Positions 16,588-22,951 of a DNA stretch of 29,235 bases are shown piece after piece. Location: contig CAKTYE010000030.1 of assembly GCA_934631985.1 (NCBI GenBank), positions 1 to 29,235 on the forward strand, in the 5' to 3' direction. The stretch is from an uncultured Clostridia bacterium. Lineage in GTDB: Bacteria; Bacillota; Clostridia; Christensenellales; Aristaeellaceae. Below the pieces are notes generated by a model that searched no databases, was not told where the DNA came from, and saw only the letters and a program-made list of their open reading frames with translations. Every line of letters starts with the position of its first letter. Positions within the stretch are counted from its first letter, which is position 1. A program made the position numbers and the translations under genes.

Positions 16588-17286
16588 TCACTCCGCCTCC
16601 CTTCCGCCATAGACCTTCAGGTACATGTTTGTCAGCGAACCGTTCTGTGCCTCCAGCGCCTGCCGGGGACCCATGCACTCGATCACGCCCTGCTTCATGA
16701 AGATGGCCTCATCAATGAAGTCGTTCATTTCATCAAACAGGTGGGTGGAGATCAGCAGGGTGCGCCCCTGCCCGCGGCTGCGGGTGATCTCGCTGATGAC
16801 CTGGGTGCGCGTCAGCAGGTCTACGCCGTTCAGCGGCTCGTCAAACATCATCACGTCCGCATCCCGGCTGAGGATCAGCGCCAGCCGCAGCTTGGCATTC
16901 ATGCCGGAAGACAGAGCGCGTATCTTGTCCCGCGGGTTCAGCTCCATGCGCGTAAGCATGTCCTGAAACTTTTCCCGGCTGAAATCCTGAAAGAAATCCG
17001 CGTAGTATTTGCCTGCATCCGCCACGTTCATGTAGGTGTAAAAGTAGCTTTCCGTGGGCATGTAGGCAATTCGGCGCTTTGTTTTCGGGCCGACCGGCAT
17101 GCCGTCCAGCAGGATCTCGCCGCTGGTGGGCTTGGTCAGGCCCACGATCATTTTCATCAGCGTAGTCTTACCGCTGCCGTTCGGACCCAGCAGCGCATAG
17201 GTCTTGCCCGGCTCAAACTGCACCGAGAGATTCGATACGGCGATTTTATTCATGTAGCGCCGCGTTACATGCTGAAGCTCCAGCAC
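16588..17286 (-). CDS. ABC transporter ATP-binding protein
   Basis: 232 aa from a GTG start. It is the cytoplasmic ATPase of an exporter of the ABC-2/YtrB-like kind. Seen: Walker A GPNGSGKT at 34-41, signature LSSGM at 125-129 (a shortened variant of LSGGQ, common in this group), Walker B VMMFDE at 145-150 and H-loop STH at 180-182. The GTG at 17286 is chosen because AAGGAGG lies 9 nt upstream and VLELQHVTRRY fits the family start; the frame is open to 17364 but runs into the repeat element. It is first gene of the string leading into pyrB. No GntR-family regulator, often found beside YtrAB-type exporters, is present. Confidence 0.9.
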   Translation of the reverse strand: MLELQHVTRRYMNKIAVSNLSVQFEPGKTYALLGPNGSGKTTLMKMIVGLTKPTSGEILLDGMPVGPKTKRRIAYMPTESYFYTYMNVADAGKYYADFFQDFSREKFQDMLTRMELNPRDKIRALSSGMNAKLRLALILSRDADVMMFDEPLNGVDLLTRTQVISEITRSRGQGRTLLISTHLFDEMNDFIDEAIFMKQGVIECMGPRQALEAQNGSLTNMYLKVYGGREAE

Positions 17287-17363
17287 AGGGTATTCCCTCC
17301 TTTTTGATGGACGTGTGGGGAAATGCTTATGTTTGGCAAGGTGCAGGAGGCCAGAGCGCAGCA

Positions 17364-17468
17364 CCTCATCCGGCAGCGCACAGCGCTGCCACCTTCCCCA
17401 AAGTGGAAGGCAGGGTTCCTGGAAAGCCTTCCCCTCTGGGGAAGGTGTCGCGTAAGCGACGGATGAGG
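17364..17468. repeat. 105-bp palindromic dispersed-type repeat
   Basis: The ends are inverted repeats CCTCATCCG (17364-17372) and CGGATGAGG (17460-17468). Inside lie a GCAGCGC/GCGCTGC hairpin (17373-17389) on the left, and on the right a TCGCG-TAA-GCGA hairpin just before the end. CACCTTCCCC and GGGGAAGGTG also face each other, each beside a local hairpin (CCTTCCCC..GTGGAAGG; CCTTCCCCTCTGGGGAAGG). From memory, elements with the GGGGAAGGTG...CGGATGAGG layout are scattered through gut Clostridia genomes and often give spurious small ORFs. It is MITE- or REP-like: no transposase is nearby. It separates the pyrE terminator from the ABC-pyrBI operon. Confidence 0.75.
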
Positions 17469-17494
17469 TTTTTCGTCCTTCTCCTTCGCGCCTT

Positions 17495-17526
17495 GCAAAA
17501 AAGAGGCGGAAACGTTTCCACCTCCT
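17495..17526 (-). terminator. Intrinsic terminator of pyrE
   Basis: On the minus strand GAGGTGGAAAC pairs with GTTTCCGCCTC (17503-17524, one mismatch), followed by six T (17497-17502). It lies 9 nt beyond the pyrE stop and isolates pyrE from the ABC-pyrBI operon. Confidence 0.88.
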
Positions 17527-17532
17527 TGGACC

Positions 17533-18165
17533 TTAATGCTGCATCCAGCTTTCGTCGCTGGGGTTATCGCGGAACTTCAGCAGCCGCTCCACGTCGCTTT
17601 CCTGAATGTAGCCTTCCTTGGCAGCCACCTCCACCAGCACGTCCAGGTTGGACAGGGAAACGTTTTTGACCTTGGCCTCTGCCAGACGGTCAATGCCCTT
17701 CTTCATGCCGTAGGTAAAGATGGAAACGATGCCCAGCACCTCTGCGCCTGCTTCGCGCAGCACCTGCACCACCTCCAGCACGGAGCCGCCGGTGGAAATC
17801 AAATCCTCCACCACCACGACCTTCGCGCCCTTCTCCAGCTTGCCCTCAATCTGGTTCTGCCGGCCATGATCCTTGCTGCCGCTGCGGACATAGCCCATGG
17901 GCAGGTCCATCAGGTGGGCGGTGATGGCGGCATGCGCGATGCCGGCGGTAGAGGTACCCATCAGCATTTCCACGTCCGGGTAATTTTCCTCAATGAGCTT
18001 CTTCAGGCCGTTCTCCACATCGTCGCGAACGCCGGGCGCAGACAGGGTGAGCCGATTATCACAGTAGATGGGGCTTTTGATGCCGCTGGCCCAGGTGAAG
18101 GGGTCGTCGGGGCGCAGGAATACCGCATGGATCTTCAGCAAATCCTTGGCAATCTTTTTCTTCAT
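17533..18165 (-). CDS. pyrE: Orotate phosphoribosyltransferase
   Basis: 210 aa, normal length. It joins orotate to PRPP to make OMP, the fifth step of pyrimidine synthesis. Seen: the type I PRTase PRPP loop VVVVEDLISTGGS at 116-128 and the flexible-loop lysine region YVRSGSKDHGRQNQIEG at 92-108, where OPRTs carry the catalytic residues. The ATG has GGAG 11 nt upstream, slightly far but the only candidate. It has its own terminator, so it is not in the same transcript as pyrBI even though it is just 0.9 kb from the ABC gene. No promoter or PyrR-binding leader is evident in the gap up to the 18278-18318 hairpin. Confidence 0.97.
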   Translation of the reverse strand: MKKKIAKDLLKIHAVFLRPDDPFTWASGIKSPIYCDNRLTLSAPGVRDDVENGLKKLIEENYPDVEMLMGTSTAGIAHAAITAHLMDLPMGYVRSGSKDHGRQNQIEGKLEKGAKVVVVEDLISTGGSVLEVVQVLREAGAEVLGIVSIFTYGMKKGIDRLAEAKVKNVSLSNLDVLVEVAAKEGYIQESDVERLLKFRDNPSDESWMQH

Positions 18166-18277
18166 CAGAGGTTTGCTCCTTTTCAGTCGTGGGAAGAATC
18201 TCCCCCTGCCGCCCTAGGAGCGGCTGTCCTCTCTCTGCGGAGAAAGACTTTTGGGGAGTTAGCTTCATGCAGGCAAG

Positions 18278-18318
18278 GCCGGGTGCGGAGCTTCCATGCC
18301 GGAAGCTCCGCACCCGGC
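18278..18318. terminator. Perfect 18-bp hairpin after proS
   Basis: Positions 18278-18295 and 18301-18318 are exact complements around a 5-nt loop. It begins 8 nt beyond the proS stop. There is no T-tract on the minus strand (CTTGCCTGC follows), so it is either a U-poor terminator or an mRNA-stabilising or REP-like structure. The 18166-18277 gap beyond it must hold the pyrE promoter; none stands out. Confidence 0.55.
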
Positions 18319-18326
18319 GCTGCTGC

Positions 18327-19775
18327 TTAATACGCCTTGGCGAAGTACATGACCTTCTTGGCCTTCTTGCCGCAGCACACGCAGGTATCGCCGCAGGCTT
18401 CGCCCTCCTGATCGAAGGGCATGTTGCGGCTGGAGGCGTTGAACTTCTCCTTGATCGCGTCCTCGCAGGCACGGTCGCCGCACCACATGGCCTTGGCAAA
18501 GCCATCCTGCACGGCCTCGCCCAACTCATCCATGTTGTGGACGACCTTGGTGTGGCTGTCGCGGAAGTCCTTGGCCTGGTTGAACAGGGTCTGCTGAATA
18601 TCGTCCAGCAGGGCGGGGAGCTTCTCCATCAGCTCAGTGGTGGGGATGGTGAACTTTTCGAGGGTGTCGCGGCGCATCGCCATGACCACGCCGTTTTCCA
18701 GATCGCGGGGGCCGATCTCCAGACGCACCGGCACGCCCTTCAGCTCCCAGTCGTTGAACTTATAGCCGGGGCTTACGCTGTCGCGGTCGTCCAGCTTCAC
18801 GCGGTAGCCCGCTTCCTTCAGCTCTGCCGCCAGCTTCTCACAGGCCTCGGTCACGCCGGGCTTGTGCGCCGCCACAGGGATAATGACCACCTGAATGGGC
18901 GCAATGACGGGGGGCAGACGCAGGCCGCGGTCATCGCCGTGGGCCATGATAATTGCGCCGATCAGGCGGGTACTCACACCCCAGCTGGTCTCATGGACGT
19001 AGGTCAGCTTGCCTTCCTTATTCTGATACTGAATATTGTACGCTTCGGCGAAGTTGGTGCCGAAGTTATGGCTGGTACCAGCCTGCAGGGCCTTGCCGTC
19101 GTGCATCATAGCTTCCATGGAGTAAGTCGCACGCGCACCGGCAAACTTTTCCTTCTCGCTCTTCTGGCCCGTATACACCGGCAGCGCCAGGCACTTCTCG
19201 GCGACCTCCTTATACACGCCAAGCATCTGCATGGTTTCTTCCTGGGCCTCCTCCGCCGTGGCGTGGATGGTGTGACCCTCCTGCCACAGGAACTCGCTGG
19301 TGCGCAGGAAGGGACGGGTGGTCTTTTCCCAGCGCATGACGGAGCACCACTGGTTCAGCTTCATGGGCAGGTCGCGCCAGGTCTGCACCCACTTGGCATA
19401 CATGGTGCAGAAAATGGTCTCGCTGGTGGGGCGCACCGCCAGACGCTCCTGGAGCTTTTCCGTGCCGCCCTGGGTGACCCACGCTACCTCGGGCGCGAAG
19501 CCCTCCACATGCTCGGCTTCCTTCAGCAGCAGGCTTTCGGGAATCAGCATGGGGAAGTAAGCATTTTGATGGCCCGTCGCCTTAAAGCGGCTGTCCATTT
19601 CCTGCTGAATGCGCTCCCAGATGGCATAGCCATAGGGACGAACGATCATGCAGCCGCGCACGGGGGCGTAATCGCACAGCTCCGTCTGAAGAATCACATC
19701 CGTGTACCACTGGGAGAAATCCTCGCTGCGGGGTGTGATGTGGGTAACAAATTCCTGCTTGCCTTGCTTGGCCAT
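18327..19775 (-). CDS. proS: Prolyl-tRNA synthetase, type 3 (archaeal/eukaryal-like)
   Basis: 482 aa. It charges tRNA-Pro with proline. The length and layout fit the shorter class without the bacterial editing insert: class II motif 2 region (RWEKTTRPFLRTSEFLWQEGHT) near 147-168, motif 3 region with GDDRGLRLPP near 276-285, an anticodon-binding domain over about 285-400, and a C-terminal zinc-type domain with C..C and CVCC cysteines ending in the conserved tyrosine (FAKAY). GGAGG lies 8 nt before the ATG. A T-box leader directly upstream couples expression to uncharged tRNA-Pro. It is a single-gene unit. Confidence 0.97.
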   Translation of the reverse strand: MAKQGKQEFVTHITPRSEDFSQWYTDVILQTELCDYAPVRGCMIVRPYGYAIWERIQQEMDSRFKATGHQNAYFPMLIPESLLLKEAEHVEGFAPEVAWVTQGGTEKLQERLAVRPTSETIFCTMYAKWVQTWRDLPMKLNQWCSVMRWEKTTRPFLRTSEFLWQEGHTIHATAEEAQEETMQMLGVYKEVAEKCLALPVYTGQKSEKEKFAGARATYSMEAMMHDGKALQAGTSHNFGTNFAEAYNIQYQNKEGKLTYVHETSWGVSTRLIGAIIMAHGDDRGLRLPPVIAPIQVVIIPVAAHKPGVTEACEKLAAELKEAGYRVKLDDRDSVSPGYKFNDWELKGVPVRLEIGPRDLENGVVMAMRRDTLEKFTIPTTELMEKLPALLDDIQQTLFNQAKDFRDSHTKVVHNMDELGEAVQDGFAKAMWCGDRACEDAIKEKFNASSRNMPFDQEGEACGDTCVCCGKKAKKVMYFAKAY

Positions 19776-19809
19776 GGGGTAACCCTCCTTACAATTTGCG
19801 GCGGGGCAG

Positions 19810-20050
19810 AAAAAAAGCCTTCCGTCGCTGCACGTTTCTTGCAGGGACGAAGGCTGTCCTTCGCGGTACCACCCAGCTTAGAGCGGAAACAACGCCGCCC
19901 TCACTCATTGCGCGTCCTTTCACGGGGACGAAACGGCGGGGATTAGCCGCTGCTCCGGGCGGGGACATGCCGCGCTCCCGTCGCGCCTTGCACCATGCGG
20001 CGCGCTCTCTCTGCGGGGGAAACGGCAATGAGGCCCTTCATTGCATTTCT
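19810..20050 (-). promoter_or_regulatory. T-box riboswitch of proS
   Basis: On the minus strand the antiterminator core GGGTGGTACCGCG sits at 19862-19874, the defining T-box sequence. It is followed by a terminator stem (about 19816-19855) and a run of seven T (19810-19816). Upstream, AGAGAG (about 20004-20011) and GGTGCAAG (about 19987-19995) match the conserved parts of Stem I, the AG bulge and distal loop. A CCCCG run at 19960-19964 in the expected specifier position reads as proline codons CCC or CCG. Folding was done by eye, so the specifier is inferred. Uncharged tRNA-Pro would favour the antiterminator and allow proS transcription. Confidence 0.93.
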
Positions 20051-20056
20051 GGGGGC

Positions 20057-20085
20057 ATTATATCATTTCTCCCGCCCTTTGGCAA
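20057..20085 (-). promoter_or_regulatory. Promoter of the T-box-proS unit
   Basis: On the minus strand TTGCCA (20080-20085), a 17-nt spacer and TATAAT (20057-20062). The -35 is 5/6 and the -10 is perfect. Transcription would start near 20050, at the beginning of the T-box leader. Confidence 0.85.
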
Positions 20086-20092
20086 GCACGAG

Positions 20093-20150
20093 AATTTCCG
20101 AACGAGCAATGCCTCAATCCGAAATTTCGCACGGAAAATGACGAATTTTC
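20093..20150. promoter_or_regulatory. AT-rich palindromic operator-like region between divergent promoters
   Basis: This 58-nt stretch between the proS and BMP promoters holds ATTTCCGAACGAG (20094-20106), close to the PurBox consensus AWWWCCGAACWWT. It also holds a second CCGAA (20119-20123) that leads into a perfect palindrome CGAAATTTCG (20120-20129), and GAAAAT/ATTTTC (20134-20150). Its composition contrasts with the GC-rich surroundings. A repressor such as PurR controlling the nucleoside-type binding protein is possible, but this is inference. Confidence 0.35.
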
Positions 20151-20152
20151 AC

Positions 20153-20182
20153 TTGCAATTGCCTGGAAATAAGTGGTATACT
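20153..20182 (+). promoter_or_regulatory. Promoter of the BMP-family gene
   Basis: TTGCAA (20153-20158), an 18-nt spacer and TATACT (20177-20182). Transcription would start near 20189, about 53 nt before the ATG. It is immediately next to the palindromic region at 20093-20150. Confidence 0.65.
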
Positions 20183-20241
20183 GGTGCATGAATTGGTAAA
20201 TGCGCGGCGTGTGCCGCAAAAAAGAGAGGAGCCTCTTACTT

Positions 20242-21366
20242 ATGAAGAAGCTGTTGGCCCTGGTTCTGACCCTGGCGCTGGCGCTGGGCTGCGTGTCCCT
20301 CGCGTCTGCGGAAACCACTGGCAAGAGCGTGCTGCTGCTCGTCCCCAGCACGGAGGGCAGCTATTTCTCCGCCTCCGTTCTGGCGGTGAAGGAGCTGGAA
20401 ACCAAGTACCCCGGCACCACCACCGAGACCATTGCCATGGGCGCGATCCCCATGGAAAAGGCCAGCGCGGAATATGAGCTGGAATCTTACCTGCCCTTCT
20501 TCGAGGACGCCTGCCAGAGCGGCAAGTACGACCTCATCATCACCATGGGCGCTGAGTGCAACGCCGCGCTGATCGCCGCTGCGCAGAAGTACCCCGAGCA
20601 GAAGTTCTTCAGCGCCGACCTGCAGGGCATTGAGAACAGCAGCCTGGCGACCGAGCCGCTGAGCAATGTGTACGGCCTGATGTACAAGAGCAAGGACATC
20701 GGCTATCTGGCTGGCTATGTGGCCTGCCAGGTGACCACCAGCGACATGCCCAACGCCAACGCTGACAAGAAGGTCGGCGTGATCGTGGGTATCGACGCTC
20801 CCGGCCTGAACGAGTACATCGGCAGCTTCTGCCAGGTGTGCAAGGAGCAGGGCGTGACCGTGTACATCGACTACGCGGGCGACTTCATCCCGGACTTTGC
20901 CCCCGCCGTTGCCGAAAAGGCGAAGGCCATGTATGACGCAGGTGTGGACGTGATCTGGCAGGTGGCTGGCAGCGCCGGCTCCGGCGTGTTCACCGCTGCG
21001 AAGGAAGCTGGCAAGTATGCCTTCGGCGTGGACTGCGACCAGACCAAGACTATGGCTGACCCCGAGGAAGCCGCGACCATCGTGACCTCCTTCTATGCCG
21101 ACTACGCCGCCGCCATCGACAGCGTGTATGCCTCCGTGCTGGACGGCACCTTCCAGGGCGGCACCTATCCCCTGGTGGGTCTGGCCGAGGGCTTCATCGG
21201 CTATGCCCACAACGACCAGTTCACCGCGATGGTTCCCCAGAGCATTCAGGACAGCATCGTGTCCCTGTACGCTTCCATGAAGGAGAACCCCGTGGAGGTG
21301 TTCAGCGTGGTGGCTGATCCCGAGGGCTGGGAAACGCTGAAGGCTGAGGTTGCTCCCCAGGAGTAA
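20242..21366 (+). CDS. BMP-family ABC substrate-binding protein (purine nucleoside-type)
   Basis: 374 aa. BMP/PnrA/Med-family proteins bind nucleosides, usually purines, outside the membrane for an ABC importer. Seen: a signal sequence (MKKLLALVLTLALALGC), either lipoprotein-processed at C17 after ALG or cleaved after ASA near residue 24; a periplasmic-binding fold with VSLLLVP-type first strand, YDLIITMGAECNAAL near 94-108, IGYLAGYVAC near 151-160 and VGVIVGIDAPGLNEYIGSF near 177-195. GAGAGGAG lies 10 nt upstream of the ATG; the frame is open to 20200 without a better start. Codon use is strongly biased to CTG, GGC and AAG, suggesting high expression. No permease or ATPase partner is in the window, so it is an orphan here. 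A strong terminator follows. Confidence 0.88.
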   Translation: MKKLLALVLTLALALGCVSLASAETTGKSVLLLVPSTEGSYFSASVLAVKELETKYPGTTTETIAMGAIPMEKASAEYELESYLPFFEDACQSGKYDLIITMGAECNAALIAAAQKYPEQKFFSADLQGIENSSLATEPLSNVYGLMYKSKDIGYLAGYVACQVTTSDMPNANADKKVGVIVGIDAPGLNEYIGSFCQVCKEQGVTVYIDYAGDFIPDFAPAVAEKAKAMYDAGVDVIWQVAGSAGSGVFTAAKEAGKYAFGVDCDQTKTMADPEEAATIVTSFYADYAAAIDSVYASVLDGTFQGGTYPLVGLAEGFIGYAHNDQFTAMVPQSIQDSIVSLYASMKENPVEVFSVVADPEGWETLKAEVAPQE

Positions 21367-21390
21367 GGCTGAAAAAGCAAGTAAAGATAG

Positions 21391-21441
21391 GACCATCCCT
21401 CCCCGCGAGCAAAAGCGGAGAGGGATGGTCTTTGTTCTTTT
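21391..21441 (+). terminator. Intrinsic terminator of the BMP-family gene
   Basis: GACCATCCCTC (21391-21401) pairs perfectly with GAGGGATGGTC (21420-21430), followed by TTTGTTCTTTT. It lies 25 nt after the stop. Confidence 0.9.
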
Positions 21442-21442
21442 G

Positions 21443-21482
21443 AAAAAGGCCTGTCCCCTTTTCTCAGGAACAGGCCTTTTCT
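21443..21482. terminator. Terminator of the phosphorylase gene, bidirectional
   Basis: AAAAGGCCTGT (21444-21454) and ACAGGCCTTTT (21470-21480) pair over 11 bp. The minus-strand T-run serves the phosphorylase ending at 21505; the plus strand gives a second stop for read-through from the BMP gene. Confidence 0.85.
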
Positions 21483-21504
21483 CCCAGCACAAAGCAGTCA
21501 GCCC

Positions 21505-22833
21505 TTATGCCAGCTTTTCCACGCCTTCCTTCGTAATAATGGCATAGCACAGCGGCGCGGGCGGCACTGCCGTCTCCGAGAACGTCAGCGCGGCGCGGAT
21601 GGCTGCTTCCGCCTTGCCGGCGTCCTCCTCGGTGCGGGCGTACAGCGTGCAAAGCTCCGTGTCGGGCGTAACCTTGTCGCCAATGCGCACGGGCAACACA
21701 AAGCCTACGCTGTAGTCCAGCTTGTCGGACTTCTGCGCACGGCCCGCGCCCATGGCCTGCGCTGCAAGACCGAGGGCCTGCGTGTCCATCGCCGCCATGT
21801 AGCCGGTGCAGTTGCAGGTGACCTTGCGCACCACCTTGGCCTGGGGCAGCAGCGTCACATCATCGCACACGCGCGGGTCGCCGCCCTGGGCCGCAATCAT
21901 TTCCTTGAACTTGTTCAATCCGGCACCGCTGTCCAGCGCCTCCTGCAGCAGCGCACGACCTTCCTCGGGCGTGGCGGCGCGACCTGCGCAGACCAGCATG
22001 TGACTGCCCAGCAGCAGGGAAACCTCCAGCAGAGCGCCCTTTGTGCGGCCCGACAGCACGTCGATGGCATCCTTGACCTCCAGCGCATTGCCCACATGCG
22101 TACCCAGCGGCTCCTGCATGCCGGTGACGATGGCGGTGACGGGCTTGCCTGCCAGCGTACCAATGTCCACCATGGCCTTGCCAAGCTCAATGCTGCCCTC
22201 CAGCGTATGCATGATCGCACCGCTGCCGGTCTTCACGTCCAAGACGATGGCGTCCGCACCGCTGGCAAGCTTTTTGCTCATGATGGAGCTGGCAATCAGC
22301 GGCAGACTGTCCACCGTGGAGGTCACGTCCCGCAGGGCATACAGCGTGCCGTCCGCCGGGGCCATGGACTTGGTCTGCCCAATGACCGCCACGCCGATGC
22401 GCTGCACCTGCGCGATGAAGGTCTCCTCATCCAGATCGACCCGCATGCCGGGGATGGATTCCATCTTATCCAGCGTACCGCCGGTATGGCCCAGGCCGCG
22501 CCCGCTCATTTTGGCGACGGGTACGCCGCAGGCCGCCACCAGCGGCGCCAGCACCAGCGTTGTGGTATCGCCCACGCCGCCGGTGGAATGCTTGTCCACC
22601 TTCACGCCGGGAATGCGGCTCAGGTCGGCAATTTCCCCGGAATGCGCCATCGCCATGGTCAGTTCCTTGGTTTCGACCGCAGTCATGCCGTTCAGGCGGA
22701 TCGCCATCAGCAGCGCTGCGATTTGGTAATCAGGAATGGTATGCTCCGCCGCGCCCTTGACGAACCAGGCAATCTCCTCCTGCGTCAGTGCCTGACCGAG
22801 CTTTTTCTTCGTAATAATGGCTACCATGTTCAT
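21505..22833 (-). CDS. pdp: Pyrimidine-nucleoside (thymidine) phosphorylase
   Basis: 442 aa. It splits uridine, thymidine or deoxyuridine with phosphate into base and (deoxy)ribose 1-phosphate, for nucleoside salvage. Seen: the family signature SGRGLGHTGGTLDKMES at 110-126, the phosphate-binding KHSTGGVGD at 81-89, and a C-terminal barrel-like domain from about 340. Bacillota enzymes of this type are generally broad-specificity Pdp rather than thymidine-specific DeoA; which one this is cannot be told by eye. The ATG at 22833 has AAGGAG 10 nt upstream. It lies 118 nt after the UbiB-like gene, separated by two hairpins. Together with pyrE and pyrBI it makes the region rich in pyrimidine metabolism. 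Confidence 0.95.
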   Translation of the reverse strand: MNMVAIITKKKLGQALTQEEIAWFVKGAAEHTIPDYQIAALLMAIRLNGMTAVETKELTMAMAHSGEIADLSRIPGVKVDKHSTGGVGDTTTLVLAPLVAACGVPVAKMSGRGLGHTGGTLDKMESIPGMRVDLDEETFIAQVQRIGVAVIGQTKSMAPADGTLYALRDVTSTVDSLPLIASSIMSKKLASGADAIVLDVKTGSGAIMHTLEGSIELGKAMVDIGTLAGKPVTAIVTGMQEPLGTHVGNALEVKDAIDVLSGRTKGALLEVSLLLGSHMLVCAGRAATPEEGRALLQEALDSGAGLNKFKEMIAAQGGDPRVCDDVTLLPQAKVVRKVTCNCTGYMAAMDTQALGLAAQAMGAGRAQKSDKLDYSVGFVLPVRIGDKVTPDTELCTLYARTEEDAGKAEAAIRAALTFSETAVPPAPLCYAIITKEGVEKLA

Positions 22834-22870
22834 TGCAGTCACGCTCCTTGCAAGTGATAGAAGAAGCAGC

Positions 22871-22924
22871 AGAGCGGAGCGTCCGCCGCGCAGACGCTCC
22901 GCTCCGGGCGCAGAAGGTCTGCGC
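22871..22924. terminator. Two tandem GC-rich hairpins between ubiB-like gene and pdp
   Basis: A 12-bp perfect stem (22871-22882 with 22892-22903) and an 8-bp stem GGCGCAGA/TCTGCGCC (22906-22913, 22917-22924) follow the ubiB-like stop at 22952. Neither has a T-tract on the minus strand. They may end or attenuate transcription, or protect the upstream mRNA end. The GGAGC-rich style resembles the hairpin at 18278-18318. Confidence 0.5.
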
Positions 22925-22951
22925 CGCTTCGTCCTGTCTATTGTGGATGAG

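Noticed and set aside
17265..17498. Small minus-strand ORF across the palindromic repeat
   Set aside because: Its product is just translation of the repeat (KPHPSLTRHLPQRGRL-type), a common false gene made by such elements.
17287..18165. PyrR-type attenuator for the pyrimidine genes
   Set aside because: No PyrR-binding loop or overlapping antiterminator/terminator pair was found upstream of pyrE or the ABC gene.
18189..19946. 585-codon open frame on the plus strand
   Set aside because: Antisense to proS and the T-box; no recognisable content.
20236..21492. 418-codon open frame on the minus strand
   Set aside because: Antisense to the BMP-family gene and crosses its terminator.
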